Shown here piece by piece: positions 27,572 to 38,231 of a DNA stretch of 64,000 nt. The translations under genes were made by a program, and so were the position numbers. Source of the stretch: Futiania mangrovi (GTDB lineage Bacteria > Pseudomonadota > Alphaproteobacteria > Futianiales > Futianiaceae); NCBI RefSeq assembly GCF_024158125.1, contig NZ_JAMZFT010000002.1, forward strand, positions 372,001 to 436,000, read 5' to 3'. The stretch's first letter is position 1, and the number at the start of each line of letters is the position of its first letter. Below the pieces are notes generated by a model. That model did not search any database, was not told the origin of the DNA, and saw only the letters and a list, made by a program, of their open reading frames with translations.

Positions 27572-28909
27572 ATGAACGATCGGGATACGATTTTCGCCCT
27601 GTCAACCGCTGCGGGGCGGGCTGGGGTTGCCGTGATCCGTGTCTCGGGTCGGCGGGCACCCCTGGTCGCCGAGCGGCTTTGCGGACGCCGCCCCCAGGCG
27701 CGGCGCGCAGAGCGTGCGGTGTTGCGGCATCCGGGTACGGGCGAGGCGCTCGACGACGGTCTTGTCCTGCTGTTCCCCGCACCGCGGAGCTTTACCGGGG
27801 AAGATGTGCTGGAACTTCAGGTTCACGGAAGCCTGGCGGTGGTTGCTGTTCTTCTCGAAGTGCTGTCAGGCGAGAAGGACTGCCGGCCTGCAGAGCCGGG
27901 CGAGTTCACGCGGCGTGCCTTCCACAACGGGAAGCTCGACCTGACCCAGGTCGAAGGTCTGGCGGACCTGATCGACGCGACGACCGAGGCCCAGCGCCGG
28001 CAGGCTCGGCGCCAGGTCGATGGCGCCCTCGGTACGCTGTACGACGGTTGGCGGGAGCGCCTCGTGCGTGTAGCGGCGCACCTGGAGGTCATGATCGACT
28101 TTCCGGATGAGGATGTGCCGCAGGAGACCCGCGACCTGGTGGCGGGTCAGGTGCGGATGCTGCGGGACGAGTTACGCGCGCATCTGGACGACTCGCGGCG
28201 CGGAGAGCGCCTGCGCCACGGGGTGAGCGTAGTCATTCTCGGTGCGCCGAATGCTGGAAAATCGAGCTTGCTCAACCTGCTCGCCCAGCGGGAGGCAGCA
28301 ATCGTCTCGGAGATTGCGGGCACGACGCGCGATGTCATCGAGGTGCACCTGGACCTCGGCGGCTATCCGGTTACGCTGGTCGACACCGCGGGGCTGCGGG
28401 AAACGGAAGATCGAATCGAGGCAGAGGGCGTGCGGCGAACGCGCGCCCGGGCAGCCGATGCGGATATCCGCCTTCTGGTTCGGGATGCCAGCATCCCGGG
28501 GATCCCCGACCTCGCGACTATGGCGGAAGAAACCTCGCCGGACCTCGTCGTCTACAACAAGATCGACCGGGAAGGGGTAGCGACGCCATTCCACGAGGAG
28601 GCGGTGAGAATTTCCTGCCGGACTGGCGCCGGGGTTGACACGTTGCTGGAACGGCTGGGGGCCTTGGTGCGGGCGCGCTTCGGTCTCACGGAAGCCCCTG
28701 TGCTGACCCGTGCCCGGCATCGCAGAGCGCTGGGGGATTGCGTGAGCGCCCTGGAGAGGTTCCTGGCCCGGGATCTCTCCGATGACGCGCCTGAGCTGGC
28801 GGCGGAAGAGATCCGGTTTGCGGTTGGCAGCCTTGGGCGCATAACCGGGCGGGTCGATGTTGAGGATCTGCTCGACGTGGTGTTCCGGGACTTCTGCATT
28901 GGGAAATGA
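27572..28909 (+). CDS. mnmE: tRNA uridine-5-carboxymethylaminomethyl synthesis GTPase MnmE
   Basis: With MnmG modifies the wobble uridine (U34) of several tRNAs. 445 residues. N-terminal tetrahydrofolate-binding domain, helical domain, and an inserted G domain with GAPNAGKSS, GTTRD, DTAGLRE and NKID. The C-terminus FCIGK carries the catalytic cysteine motif. The stop codon is immediately followed by the first parS site. mnmE-mnmG-rsmG-parA-parB order is conserved in alphaproteobacteria. Confidence 0.98.
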   Translation: MNDRDTIFALSTAAGRAGVAVIRVSGRRAPLVAERLCGRRPQARRAERAVLRHPGTGEALDDGLVLLFPAPRSFTGEDVLELQVHGSLAVVAVLLEVLSGEKDCRPAEPGEFTRRAFHNGKLDLTQVEGLADLIDATTEAQRRQARRQVDGALGTLYDGWRERLVRVAAHLEVMIDFPDEDVPQETRDLVAGQVRMLRDELRAHLDDSRRGERLRHGVSVVILGAPNAGKSSLLNLLAQREAAIVSEIAGTTRDVIEVHLDLGGYPVTLVDTAGLRETEDRIEAEGVRRTRARAADADIRLLVRDASIPGIPDLATMAEETSPDLVVYNKIDREGVATPFHEEAVRISCRTGAGVDTLLERLGALVRARFGLTEAPVLTRARHRRALGDCVSALERFLARDLSDDAPELAAEEIRFAVGSLGRITGRVDVEDLLDVVFRDFCIGK

Positions 28910-28910
28910 C

Positions 28911-28924
28911 GTTTCACGTGAAAC
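28911..28924. promoter_or_regulatory. parS site 1
   Basis: GTTTCACGTGAAAC, a perfect 14-bp core of the universal parS palindrome, one base after the mnmE stop. ParB binds here to nucleate the partition complex. Confidence 0.93.
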
Positions 28925-28979
28925 ATGCTAGGAGCCAGGCCGTTCGCGGGTCGAGCGAATGGCGGCGCGTTCGGACGGA

Positions 28980-28995
28980 TGTTTCACGTGAAACA
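28980..28995. promoter_or_regulatory. parS site 2
   Basis: TGTTTCACGTGAAACA, a perfect 16-bp parS palindrome in the mnmE-mnmG intergenic region, 69 bp from site 1 and 30 bp before the mnmG ATG. Confidence 0.96.
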
Positions 28996-29024
28996 CCGGC
29001 GTGGCGTAACTCGGAGCGAGTGGA

Positions 29025-30902
29025 ATGAACAGCGAGATGAAGCGGTCGTTCGATGTCATCGTGATCGGCGGTGGACACGCGGGCTGCGAGGCAGCGGCGG
29101 CCGCGGCGCGGTGTGGCGCGCGCACGGCACTCGTCACGCACAAGCTCTCGACCATCGGCGAGATGTCCTGCAACCCGGCGATCGGCGGTCTTGGCAAGGG
29201 ACACATCGTCCGGGAAATCGACGCGCTCGACGGGCTTATGGGCCGGGTCGCCGACAAGGCGGGGATTCAGTTTCGCCTGCTCAACCGGCGGAAGGGACCT
29301 GCAGTCCGGGGTCCGCGCGCGCAGAGTGACCGGGCCCTCTACCGCATGCACATGCAGGCGGCGCTGGCAGATATGCCGGGCCTGGCGCTGATCGAAGGCG
29401 CGGTGGAGGACCTCGAAGTCCGGGATTCGCGGGTGACCGGAATCGTCCTCGCCGACGGCCGGCGCTACGGGGCAGGGGCGATCGTCCTCACGACGGGAAC
29501 GTTTCTCAATGGCCTGATCCACCTGGGCACAGAGCGTACCCCCGCGGGCCGGGTCGGGGATGCACCCGCGATCGGGTTGTCCGAGCGGCTGTATGCCCTG
29601 GGATTGCAGATGGGCCGGCTTAAGACCGGCACGCCGGCCCGGCTCGATGGACGCACGATTCGCTGGGATGTCCTCGAGATGCAGCCCGGGGACGAGCCGC
29701 CCGTTCCGTTCTCCTTCCTGACCGAGAAGATCGAAACACCGCAGATCGCGTGCGGGATAACCACGACGACGGCTGAAACGCACCGGATCATCCGCGAGAA
29801 TCTGGCCGACGCGCCGCTTTATTCCGGGCAGATCAAGGGCGTCGGACCGCGCTATTGCCCATCCATCGAAGACAAGGTCGTCCGTTTTGCGGAGAAGGAA
29901 GGGCACCAGATCTTTCTTGAGCCGGAGGGGCTCGAGGACCACACCGTCTATCCAAACGGCATATCGACGTCTCTTTCGCGCGGGGTACAGGAAGCGTTTC
30001 TGCGGACGATCCCTGGTCTTGAGGATGTTCGGATCGTTCGGCACGGCTATGCGATCGAATACGACTACGTTGACCCGCGGGAGCTGTTGCCAACGCTGGA
30101 ACTCAAACGGGTCGCAGGGCTCTACCTGGCGGGCCAGATCAATGGCACAACAGGTTATGAGGAAGCGGCAGGGCAGGGACTGCTTGCTGGCGCAAATGCC
30201 GCGGCGGCCGTTTCGGGTTCGGAACCGCTGATTCTTGACCGGGCGCAAGCCTATATCGGTGTCATGATCGACGACCTCGTCACGCGCGGTGTGAGCGAGC
30301 CCTATCGCATGTTTACCTCGCGGGCCGAGTACCGGCTGACGCTGCGCGCGGACAACGCCGACCAGCGTCTGACGCCCGTCGGCATCGCGCGCGGTCTTGT
30401 GGGGAGCGTGCGAGCAGACTCGTTCGCGCAGAAGCAGCAGCGCCTCGAAGATGCCCGATCGCTGGCAGCCGGACTCACGCTGACGCCGAGCGAGGCCCGA
30501 AACCGGGGACTGGAAGTGAACCAGGACGGTGTCCGGCGCAACCTCTTTGACCTTCTGGCCTATCCGGATATCAGCTGGAGTCGGATGGAAGGCATCTGGC
30601 CCGAGCTGACCGCAATCGCCAGGGATGCCCGGGAGCAGGTCGAGATCGATGCGCTCTACAAGGGTTATCTGGACCGGCAAGAGGCCGACATCATCTCCTT
30701 CAGGAAGGACGAACAGCTTCAGATTCCAGCCGATCTCGACTATGGCGGAGTGCATGGTCTGTCGACAGAGGTTCGGCACAAGCTGGCGGCTGCAAGACCG
30801 GTTACCCTGGGGCAGGCGGCCCGGGTCGACGGTGTGACACCCGCAGCATTGACAGCACTGCTGGCGCATGTGCGCAATGGCCGGCGAGCGCGAACCGCAT
30901 GA
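29025..30902 (+). CDS. mnmG: tRNA uridine-5-carboxymethylaminomethyl modification enzyme MnmG (GidA)
   Basis: FAD-dependent partner of MnmE. 625 residues. FAD-binding [21 protein letters not shown] at residues 10-30, [23 protein letters not shown], and [18 protein letters not shown] are family signatures. The C-terminal helical domain binds MnmE and tRNA. GGAGCGAG lies before ATG 29025; ATG 29037 (MKRSFD) is an alternative. Overlaps rsmG by 26 bases. Confidence 0.98.
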   Translation: MNSEMKRSFDVIVIGGGHAGCEAAAAAARCGARTALVTHKLSTIGEMSCNPAIGGLGKGHIVREIDALDGLMGRVADKAGIQFRLLNRRKGPAVRGPRAQSDRALYRMHMQAALADMPGLALIEGAVEDLEVRDSRVTGIVLADGRRYGAGAIVLTTGTFLNGLIHLGTERTPAGRVGDAPAIGLSERLYALGLQMGRLKTGTPARLDGRTIRWDVLEMQPGDEPPVPFSFLTEKIETPQIACGITTTTAETHRIIRENLADAPLYSGQIKGVGPRYCPSIEDKVVRFAEKEGHQIFLEPEGLEDHTVYPNGISTSLSRGVQEAFLRTIPGLEDVRIVRHGYAIEYDYVDPRELLPTLELKRVAGLYLAGQINGTTGYEEAAGQGLLAGANAAAAVSGSEPLILDRAQAYIGVMIDDLVTRGVSEPYRMFTSRAEYRLTLRADNADQRLTPVGIARGLVGSVRADSFAQKQQRLEDARSLAAGLTLTPSEARNRGLEVNQDGVRRNLFDLLAYPDISWSRMEGIWPELTAIARDAREQVEIDALYKGYLDRQEADIISFRKDEQLQIPADLDYGGVHGLSTEVRHKLAAARPVTLGQAARVDGVTPAALTALLAHVRNGRRARTA

Positions 30903-31584
30903 GCTTTGCCCGGTGAGTCGCACGGTGCGGGGTCCCGAGGCAGCCGATACTGCAGAACGCGAAAGCGTGCTGGGCGGCCATCGTGTTTCACGTGAAACAG
31001 CCGAGGCGCTCGATATCCTCGTCGCAGCCCTTCAGAAGTGGCAGAGGGCGATCAATCTGGTCAGCCCCTCGACGCTTCCGCATGTGTGGTCGCGGCATGT
31101 CGCGGACTCCCTGCAGGTTGCCGAAGCTGTGCCGCTCGGCGCCCGTATAATCATCGACCTCGGTTCGGGCGGTGGTTTCCCCGGCCTCGTGATCGCCGCT
31201 GTGCTGAAGGGCAAACCGGACAGTCATGTCCACCTTGTGGAAAGCGACCAGCGCAAATGTGCCTTCCTGCGTCAGGTCGTCAGACGCGCCGATCTGCCTG
31301 CGACCGTTCATTCCACGCGGATCGAGACAGCCGACCTGCCCCCGCCCGACGTCATCACGGCGCGGGCACTCGCTCCGCTGCCGAAACTCCTGGCGCTTGC
31401 GGTCCCGCATGGCGGCCCTGCAACTCTTTATCTCTTTCCCAAAGGGCAAGATGTGGAAGTCGAATTGACCGAAGCCGCTAAATGTTGGACACTTTCGGTC
31501 GACGCGATCCCGTCCAGGACCGACCCGGATGGTGTGATCCTCAAGCTGAAGGATGTCGCCCGTGTCAGGCCAGATGTTGTCTGA
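30877..31584 (+). CDS. rsmG: 16S rRNA (guanine-527 N7)-methyltransferase RsmG (GidB)
   Basis: Methylates G527 of 16S rRNA; loss gives streptomycin resistance in several bacteria. 235 residues. SAM-binding [18 protein letters not shown] near residue 95. The start is unsure: ATG 30877 lies inside mnmG and has no clear SD; GTG codons at 30868 and 30913 are alternatives. The third parS palindrome is embedded in its coding sequence, encoding R-V-S-R-E-T at the start of the conserved domain. Confidence 0.94.
   Translation: MAGEREPHELCPVSRTVRGPEAADTAERESVLGGHRVSRETAEALDILVAALQKWQRAINLVSPSTLPHVWSRHVADSLQVAEAVPLGARIIIDLGSGGGFPGLVIAAVLKGKPDSHVHLVESDQRKCAFLRQVVRRADLPATVHSTRIETADLPPPDVITARALAPLPKLLALAVPHGGPATLYLFPKGQDVEVELTEAAKCWTLSVDAIPSRTDPDGVILKLKDVARVRPDVV
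30984..30999. promoter_or_regulatory. parS site 3, inside rsmG
   Basis: TGTTTCACGTGAAACA, a perfect 16-bp palindrome within the rsmG reading frame, about 2 kb from sites 1 and 2 and 0.6 kb upstream of parA. Confidence 0.96.
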
Positions 31585-32401
31585 ATCCGCCGGCACGCGC
31601 CGGTGCCGCATCATTGCCGTCGCCAATCAGAAGGGAGGCGTCGGAAAGACCACGACTGCCATCAATCTCGGGACGGCATTGGCGGCGGTTGGCGAGCGTG
31701 TCCTGATCGTGGACCTCGACCCGCAAGGCAACGCCTCGACGGGCCTTGGTGTCGAGCGTCACGGCCGCGCGATCTCCTCCTATCATGTCCTGCTTGGCGA
31801 GGCGGGCGTTTCGGAGGCGGTTGTCGGCACGATCATCCCTAACCTCGGCCTGATCCCGTCGACACAGGATCTTTCGGGCGCGGAAATTGAACTGATCGAA
31901 GCCGAACGGCGCGCCTTCCGCCTGCGCGATGCGCTTCGCGGACGGCCGGGCGGCCCCCGCAAACGTCTCGACTACGATCATGTGCTGATCGATTGCCCAC
32001 CATCGCTCAATCTGCTGACGATCAACGCCATGACCGCGGCAGATGCCGTTCTGGTGCCGCTGCAATGCGAGTTCTTCGCGCTCGAGGGCTTGAGCCAGTT
32101 GCTCGCCACGGTGCGAAAGGTTCGTGCCAATCTCAATCCCAGCCTGGATATCCAGGGCGTTGTGCTGACGATGTTCGATCAGCGCAACAACCTCTCGGGC
32201 CAGGTTGCGGCGGATGTGAAGAGCTTCCTGGGCGACAAGGTCTACGAAACGATCATTCCGCGAAACGTGCGGATTTCCGAGGCGCCGTCGCATGGGAAGC
32301 CTGCGCTTATCTACGATCACCGGTGTGTCGGAAGCCGAGCATACATGAGCCTGGCATCCGAGGTGATACGCCGGGAACGGGCGGCACTCGCGGCAGCCTG
32401 A
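31553..32401 (+). CDS. parA: Chromosome partitioning ATPase ParA
   Basis: Walker-type ATPase that drives origin segregation with ParB-parS. 282 residues. Deviant Walker A KGGVGKTT near residues 28-35, VDLDPQGNASTGLG, LIDCPPSLNLLTINAM, and NVRISEAPSHGKP. The start may be ATG 31553, GTG 31562 (SD GAAGGA eight bases upstream) or ATG 31574; all overlap the rsmG end. Chromosomal Soj-type, without the N-terminal HTH of plasmid ParA. Confidence 0.97.
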   Translation: MSPVSGQMLSESAGTRRCRIIAVANQKGGVGKTTTAINLGTALAAVGERVLIVDLDPQGNASTGLGVERHGRAISSYHVLLGEAGVSEAVVGTIIPNLGLIPSTQDLSGAEIELIEAERRAFRLRDALRGRPGGPRKRLDYDHVLIDCPPSLNLLTINAMTAADAVLVPLQCEFFALEGLSQLLATVRKVRANLNPSLDIQGVVLTMFDQRNNLSGQVAADVKSFLGDKVYETIIPRNVRISEAPSHGKPALIYDHRCVGSRAYMSLASEVIRRERAALAAA

Positions 32402-32445
32402 GACGCGGGGTTGCGACTCGAAACGGTAGGGTGACAGGAGTGGCG

Positions 32446-33360
32446 ATGACGGAAGAGGCAAAGCGCAAGGGGCTCGGACGGGGCTTGTCCTCCCTTCTGG
32501 GCGAAGATCTTGCGCAGGAGGAGGCTGGACGCAGCGACAGCGACGTCCGTACGGTACCCGTCGAGTTCATCGTGCCGAATCCGGAACAGCCGCGCCGCGA
32601 CTTCGATGCCGACGAAATGGAGGCCCTCGCGGCATCGATCCGCGAAAAGGGCATCATCCAGCCGCTGATCGTGCGGCGCCTGCCCGACGATCCGTCGAGC
32701 TACCAGATCGTCGCCGGCGAGCGACGCTGGCGCGCCGCACAGATGGCGCAGCTCCACGCGGTGCCGGTGGTCGTCCGCGACCTTACCGATGCAGAGGTTC
32801 TCGAGCTCGCCATCATCGAGAATATCCAGCGGGCAGACCTCAATGCGGTCGAGGAGGCGGGCGGCTTCCAGCGCCTGATCGATCAGTTCGGCTACACCCA
32901 GGAAGGTCTTGCCCGCATCATGGGCAAGAGCCGTAGCCATATTGCCAACACGCTGCGTCTCCTGAGCCTGCCGGAGGGCGTGCAGACGATGCTGCGCGAA
33001 GGCCGCCTGAGTGCAGGGCATGCCCGCACGCTGGTTGGGCGTGCCGATGCCGAAGACCTGGCGGCAGCGATCGTGGAGAAGGGCCTCAGTGTCCGCGAGG
33101 CCGAGCAGCTCGTGAAATCCGATCGAGCCTCCGGCAGGGGGCCATCCGGCGGCAAGGGCGCCAAGGGACGCACGGGAAAGAATCCGGACACGGTCGCACT
33201 GGAAAACGACCTGACAGCCGCACTGGGGCTCAAGGTCACGATCCTGCACAAGGATAATGAGGAGCAGGGTGAAATCCGCTTCGGCTATCATTCCCTGGAT
33301 CAGCTGGACGAGATCTGCCGCCGCTTGTGCGAGCCACCTTCCTTGCGAGATTGGTCGTAA
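32446..33360 (+). CDS. parB: Chromosome partitioning protein ParB
   Basis: CTP-dependent clamp that binds parS. 304 residues. N-terminal KGLGRGLSSLLGE (ParA-stimulating arginine), CTP-binding ParB/Srx domain with VAGERRWRAAQ and ENIQRADLN, then the HTH (TQEGLARIMGKSRSHIANTLRLL) and a C-terminal dimerisation domain. AGGAG seven bases before ATG 32446. Converges on holA; the 31-bp junction carries a GGTAGGGCC nonamer on the minus strand. Confidence 0.98.
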   Translation: MTEEAKRKGLGRGLSSLLGEDLAQEEAGRSDSDVRTVPVEFIVPNPEQPRRDFDADEMEALAASIREKGIIQPLIVRRLPDDPSSYQIVAGERRWRAAQMAQLHAVPVVVRDLTDAEVLELAIIENIQRADLNAVEEAGGFQRLIDQFGYTQEGLARIMGKSRSHIANTLRLLSLPEGVQTMLREGRLSAGHARTLVGRADAEDLAAAIVEKGLSVREAEQLVKSDRASGRGPSGGKGAKGRTGKNPDTVALENDLTAALGLKVTILHKDNEEQGEIRFGYHSLDQLDEICRRLCEPPSLRDWS

Positions 33361-33391
33361 AAACAAAGAATTAGAACAGTAGTGCCTGGCC

Positions 33392-34408
33392 CTACCTGCG
33401 GCCGGCAAGCCGCGCGAGCGCAATCACGGCCTGACCGACAATAGCGGCGTCGTTCGCGGCCTGTATGCGGCTCGCCCGCTCGGCAGCGAACAGCACCCGC
33501 TCGGCCTGGGACAGCCGTGTTTCGTCCCAGGTCCGCACCGTCTCTGCCATCGCGGCGGCACGATCCAGCGGCAAACGAAACATCCGCATGAGCGCCATCT
33601 TGTCGGGCGGGCCCTTGAGCGCACGCGCCTTGCGGACCTGGCGGACCTGGCCCCCGAGGAAGCGCAGGATCCCGCCGGGGGCGATGGCGTTCTCGAGACA
33701 GCGGTCGAGCAGGACAAGCGCCCGTTCGATCCGCCCCGCCAGCACGGCGTCCGCCAGATCGCCGATCCGCGTCTCCGGCGCATCGGCCAGAACCGCGCGA
33801 ATGTCCTCGGCAGACACCGGCGTCCTGTCTTCCCCCTTGTAGAGGATGAGCGTCTCCAGCCGCGAGCGGGTGTCCGCCCGGTTGTCCCCAAGGCTGGACA
33901 GGAGAAGCGCCTGCGCCTCGGCACTTGCACCGAGCCCGGCCGCAGAGAGCATCTCGCGGACCACGTCGGCCAGATCGCGGGCCGAATCGGGGTAGCAGGC
34001 GATGGCCGCTGCGGACCCTGAGCCACTTGCGAGTTTCACCAGCTTCGAGGTCTTGTTGAGTCCGATCGCCTCGACGATCGTCAGCGCCTCGGCGCCGGGC
34101 GTCTCCAGGAGACCGGCAGCGGCGCCGGCGAGCCCGTCGCCGGCATCCCGCACATGGACCACCCGCCGCCCCCCGAACATCGGGATTGCCTGCGCCTCAT
34201 CGAGCAGCCGGGCCGGATCGGCCTTGAGATCCTCGGGCGTCAGGCTGACAAGCTGGAAATCGTCGGCGGCCGTCCCGCAAACGGCACGGATGAGCCCCTG
34301 CGCCAGTTCGCGCGCGAGTCCCGATTCCTGCCCGTAAAGTACGACAAGTCGCACTGCGGCGGGCGGCGACCTTACGAAGTCGGTGCGTTTCTGCGGCGGT
34401 ATGTCCAT
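33392..34408 (-). CDS. holA: DNA polymerase III delta subunit
   Basis: Clamp-loader subunit that opens the beta clamp. 338 residues. VRLVVLYGQESGLARELAQGL and FGGRRVVHVRD mark the N-terminal AAA-like fold; the conserved C-terminal helical region includes GGILRFLGGQVRQVRKARALK. GAGG lies five bases before the ATG. Its TAG stop is the TAG of a GGTAGGGCC nonamer. Last gene of the minus-strand block DUF3576-leuS-lptE-holA, the usual order next to parB. Confidence 0.95.
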   Translation of the reverse strand: MDIPPQKRTDFVRSPPAAVRLVVLYGQESGLARELAQGLIRAVCGTAADDFQLVSLTPEDLKADPARLLDEAQAIPMFGGRRVVHVRDAGDGLAGAAAGLLETPGAEALTIVEAIGLNKTSKLVKLASGSGSAAAIACYPDSARDLADVVREMLSAAGLGASAEAQALLLSSLGDNRADTRSRLETLILYKGEDRTPVSAEDIRAVLADAPETRIGDLADAVLAGRIERALVLLDRCLENAIAPGGILRFLGGQVRQVRKARALKGPPDKMALMRMFRLPLDRAAAMAETVRTWDETRLSQAERVLFAAERASRIQAANDAAIVGQAVIALARLAGRR

Positions 34409-34483
34409 CGGAACCTCAAGGTAGGGCTGCGCATGGAGCGGTGGCTGGACGTACGGTTGCGGACGTCCGGAAGACCGGAGGTC

Positions 34484-35008
34484 TCAGCCCTGCCTGCCCT
34501 CGCCGGTCGCGAAGAACATGGACAGCCGCAAGCGAATGTCGGTCGCAACGTCGCGTGCGGCGCGCGCCTCCACGTCTCGCCGCGCGATCAGGGTCGCGAA
34601 CTGCGAATCGACCACATTGTAGGCGGCGATACCTTCCGTGCGCCCTTCGGTCAGCGTCTTGCCGTCGTCGAGAGAAACGAGCTGATAGGTGGCGACAAGC
34701 CTGTAATTGTAGCGCGTGATCGTATCGTCGCGCTGAATGGCCAGACCCTCGGCGCTTTCCTGCAGGCCGATGCGAAGCTCCTGACGCGGCGCCTCTGCCC
34801 CGTCGATCCGCAACTCCCGGATCAGCGCGTTGCGCAGGGTAAAACCGACGCGGCCAGCGATCTCCGCCACGCGCACCGCCTTGAGTGCCGGCGCGGTCGC
34901 CTGGCTCACGCCGTAGAGCGGCTGGAAGCCGCACGCACCGAGCAGGCCAGATGCCGCCACGGCGAGGCCTGCCCGGCAAACCTGGCGCCGTGACAGTGGG
35001 AGGGCCAT
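34484..35008 (-). CDS. lptE: LPS assembly lipoprotein LptE
   Basis: Outer-membrane lipoprotein that plugs LptD for lipopolysaccharide insertion. 174 residues with signal peptide and lipobox L-G-A-C at Cys26, followed by GFQPLYGVS, the usual start of mature LptE. A twin-arginine-like SRRQ occurs before the hydrophobic core but is probably just n-region charge. Starts one base after the leuS stop, between leuS and holA, the classical position. Confidence 0.92.
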   Translation of the reverse strand: MALPLSRRQVCRAGLAVAASGLLGACGFQPLYGVSQATAPALKAVRVAEIAGRVGFTLRNALIRELRIDGAEAPRQELRIGLQESAEGLAIQRDDTITRYNYRLVATYQLVSLDDGKTLTEGRTEGIAAYNVVDSQFATLIARRDVEARAARDVATDIRLRLSMFFATGEGRQG

Positions 35009-35009
35009 C

Positions 35010-37613
35010 TCAGGCCGCCACCACGAAATTGAGAATACGATTGGGCACCAGGACGACCTTCCGGATCTCCCCGTCGGCCAGCACGCGAGAGACGGCGTCG
35101 ATCTGACGGGCGGCGCTTTCGACCGTGTCGCGGTCTGCATCCTTCGGGACCGAGACCTCGCCGCGCCGCTTGCCGTTCACCTGGATCGCGATCACGACGG
35201 AATCGTCGCGTGTCAGCATCGGGTCTGCTTCGGGCCAGGGCATCTCCGCGGCGAGCGTGTCATGGCCGATGGCATGCCAGGCTTCCTCCGCCAGGTGCGG
35301 CATCATCGGCGCCATGAGACGGATCAGGATCTCGCACGCCTCCCGCCGGGCCGCACCGGACGCGGTGTCCGTCGCCTTGAAGGCAGACAGCGTGTTCGTG
35401 AGTTCATAGATGCGCGCGACCGCACGGTTGAAGCGGAAGCTCTCGATATCCTCCGTGACGGCGAGAATGGCCTTGTGGGCCGCGCGACGCAGGTCCACGG
35501 CGGCTGCAGGAAGATCTGCCGGGATATCGGCGCCGGCGGGCGGAAGGGTGTCGCGCGCCTCGTCCAGCGTGCGCCAGATCCGCTGGGTGAAGCGCCAAGC
35601 TCCCTCGACACCCGCGGCGGTCCACTCGATATCGCGCTCCGGCGGTGTGTCGGACAGCATGAACCAGCGGGCCGTGTCCGCGCCATAGGCGGCGATGATC
35701 GCCTCCGGATCGACCGTGTTGCGCTTCGACTTCGACATCTTGATGGCGGGGCCGGTCTCAACCGGCGCACCCGTTGCCCTGGCCACGGGCTGTCCGTCGC
35801 GGACTTCGACCTCGCCGGGTTCCAGCCAGCTGCCATCCGCCGCACGGTAGGTCTCGTGACAGACCATGCCCTGCGTGAAGAGACCCGCGAACGGCTCGTC
35901 CAGGCTCACATGGCCGGTGTCGCGCATCGCCCGGGTGAAGAAGCGCGAATAGAGGAGGTGGAGAACCGCATGCTCGATCCCGCCGATGTACTGGTCGACG
36001 GGCAGCCAGTAGTCCACCGCATCCCGATCCGTGGGCGCTTCGGCGTGGGGCGAGCAGAAGCGCGCGAAATACCACGAGGAATCGACGAAGGTATCGAAGG
36101 TGTCCGTCTCGCGCCGCGCAGGCTTGCCGCAGGACGGGCAATCGACGTACTTCCAGGCCGGGTGATGGTCCAGCGGGTTGCCCGCAACGTCGAAGGCGAC
36201 GTCACGCGGAAGCTCGACGGGAAGCTGGTCGCGCGGGACAGGCACGATGCCGCAGGATGCGCAGTGAACGATGGGGATCGGGCAGCCCCAGTAGCGCTGC
36301 CGGCTGACGCCCCAGTCGCGCAGGCGGAAATTCGTGGTGCGCTGGCCGCGTCCCATCTCCTCCACCCGCGACATGGCCGCGTCCTTCGCCTCCTCCACGG
36401 TCATGCCGTCGAAGGGGCCGGAGTTGATCATGCGGCCGGGCCCGGTGAACACCTCCGCCCGCCGGTCATACTCCCGGACATACCGGTCGAGATCGCCGTC
36501 CAGCGCTTCCGTCGGCGCGACCACGGGAATGATGTCGAGGCCATACTTGAGCGCGAAGTCGAAGTCGCGCTGGTCGTGCCCCGGGCAGCCGAAGATCGCG
36601 CCCGTGCCGTACTCCATGAGGATGAAGTTGGCGACATAGACGGGCACCGTCTTGCCCTCGATGAACGGATGCTTGGCGCGCAGCGGTAGTTGCCAGCCGC
36701 GCTTCTCAGCCTTCTCGAGCACCTCTTCCGACGTGCCCATGCGGTTGCACTCCGCCAGGAAGTCCTTGAGGCCCGGATCGGTCTGCGCGTGGGCGAGCGC
36801 GAGGGGATGCTCCGGCGACACGGCACAAAAGCTCATGCCGTAGAGCGTGTCGGGCCGGGTGGTGTACACCTCCAGCGCGCCGGCGGAAGCCCCGCCCGCG
36901 TCGAGCAGGTCGAAGCTCATCCGCAGGCCGAACGACCGGCCGATCCAGTTCTCCTGCATCAGGCGGACCTTGTCGGGCCAGCGGTCGAGCCCGTCTAGCG
37001 CACCCAGCAGGCTCTCGACCTTGTCGGTGATGCGGAAGACCCACTGCGCGAGCTTGCGCTTCTCCACGAGCGCGCCCGAGCGCCAGCCGCGCCCTTCGAT
37101 CACCTGCTCGTTGGCGAGCACGGTCTGGTCGACGGGATCCCAGTTCACCGTCGATTCGCGGCGGTCGACGAGGCCCGCGGCCAGCATGTCGAGGAAGAGC
37201 GCCTGCTGGTGACGGTAATAGGAGGGGTCGCAGGTCGCGAACTCCCGGTCCCAATCGATCGAGAGGCCCATCGACTTGAGCTGCTCCCGCATCGTCTCGA
37301 TGTTCTTGTAGGTCCAGTCGGCCGGATGCACGCCCCGCTCCCGCGCCGCGTTCTCCGCCGGCAGGCCGAAGGCGTCCCACCCCATCGGGTGCAGGACGTT
37401 GAACCCGCGCGCCCGCTTGTAGCGCGCCACCACGTCGCCCATCGTGTAGTTGCGCACATGCCCCATGTGGATGCGGCCCGACGGGTAGGGGAACATCTCC
37501 AGCGCATAGAACTTCGGCCGCGACCGGTCTTCGGAAGCGCGGAACACGCCCGCCTCTTCCCACGCGCGCTGCCACCTGGGTTCCGCTGTCTTGGCGTCGT
37601 AGCGGGTCGTCAT
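35010..37613 (-). CDS. leuS: Leucyl-tRNA synthetase
   Basis: Class I aminoacyl-tRNA synthetase, 867 residues. HIGH motif seen as [21 protein letters not shown] as [15 protein letters not shown], a CP1 editing domain, and a zinc-like [10 protein letters not shown] insertion near DCPSCG. The start ATG 37613 ([15 protein letters not shown]) is preferred over an in-frame TTG at 37634. It forms an operon with lptE and holA. Confidence 0.98.
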   Translation of the reverse strand: MTTRYDAKTAEPRWQRAWEEAGVFRASEDRSRPKFYALEMFPYPSGRIHMGHVRNYTMGDVVARYKRARGFNVLHPMGWDAFGLPAENAARERGVHPADWTYKNIETMREQLKSMGLSIDWDREFATCDPSYYRHQQALFLDMLAAGLVDRRESTVNWDPVDQTVLANEQVIEGRGWRSGALVEKRKLAQWVFRITDKVESLLGALDGLDRWPDKVRLMQENWIGRSFGLRMSFDLLDAGGASAGALEVYTTRPDTLYGMSFCAVSPEHPLALAHAQTDPGLKDFLAECNRMGTSEEVLEKAEKRGWQLPLRAKHPFIEGKTVPVYVANFILMEYGTGAIFGCPGHDQRDFDFALKYGLDIIPVVAPTEALDGDLDRYVREYDRRAEVFTGPGRMINSGPFDGMTVEEAKDAAMSRVEEMGRGQRTTNFRLRDWGVSRQRYWGCPIPIVHCASCGIVPVPRDQLPVELPRDVAFDVAGNPLDHHPAWKYVDCPSCGKPARRETDTFDTFVDSSWYFARFCSPHAEAPTDRDAVDYWLPVDQYIGGIEHAVLHLLYSRFFTRAMRDTGHVSLDEPFAGLFTQGMVCHETYRAADGSWLEPGEVEVRDGQPVARATGAPVETGPAIKMSKSKRNTVDPEAIIAAYGADTARWFMLSDTPPERDIEWTAAGVEGAWRFTQRIWRTLDEARDTLPPAGADIPADLPAAAVDLRRAAHKAILAVTEDIESFRFNRAVARIYELTNTLSAFKATDTASGAARREACEILIRLMAPMMPHLAEEAWHAIGHDTLAAEMPWPEADPMLTRDDSVVIAIQVNGKRRGEVSVPKDADRDTVESAARQIDAVSRVLADGEIRKVVLVPNRILNFVVAA

Positions 37614-37703
37614 GACGTGAGGTCGGTCCTTCAAGCGATACGGGGAACGGGGCAGCAGACGCCGCTGCCCGGATACGGAAACGGGAGCGCCGGCGCCGGT
37701 CCG

Positions 37704-38231
37704 TCAGCCCACGTCGTCGAGCCGAAGCTGGCGCGCGCGCGTCAAGATCGTGTCCTCCAGACGCTTTGTCGCGGCGTCGCTGACGGGCGCATTCACCCAC
37801 TCGCCGCTTTCGTTGCGCACCTGGCGGAACAGCGCGACGCGCAGGCCGTCCGCCCGCAGGCGCCGGTCGAGGATGAAGACATTGGCCTTCATCCGCTCGT
37901 TCTGCGCCTCCGGCGCGGCGTACCAGTCGGTGATGATGACGCCGCCGAAGGGGTCGGCGCTCGCCAGCGGCATGAAGCTGAGCGTGTCGAGGGAGGCGCG
38001 CCAGAGATAGGCGTTGACCGCGATGCCCGTGCCGGCCGGCGCCTGCTCCTCGTCGCCGCCGAAGATGTTGATGCCGTCGCGGCCGAACACCTTGTCCTCG
38101 CGCGCGCGGTCGTTCGTGCTGTAGGGGACCGGGCCCTTCAGCGGATCCTTGTAGGGGTACACCCGCTCCGATTCTCCGCACGCGGCGAGCGAGAGCGACA
38201 GGAGGACGACCGGCAAGGCGCCGCGAATCAT
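37704..38231 (-). CDS. DUF3576 family lipoprotein
   Basis: 175 residues with signal peptide and lipobox LSLAAC near residue 18, so an exported lipoprotein. The body contains DGINIFGGDEEQ, AVNAYLWRASLDTLSFMPLASADPFGGVIITDWY and a C-terminal helix with DTILTRARQLR, matching DUF3576, which is regularly found upstream of leuS in alphaproteobacteria. No catalytic motif seen; an envelope-assembly role is only suggested by the leuS-lptE context. ATG 38231. Confidence 0.88.
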   Translation of the reverse strand: MIRGALPVVLLSLSLAACGESERVYPYKDPLKGPVPYSTNDRAREDKVFGRDGINIFGGDEEQAPAGTGIAVNAYLWRASLDTLSFMPLASADPFGGVIITDWYAAPEAQNERMKANVFILDRRLRADGLRVALFRQVRNESGEWVNAPVSDAATKRLEDTILTRARQLRLDDVG

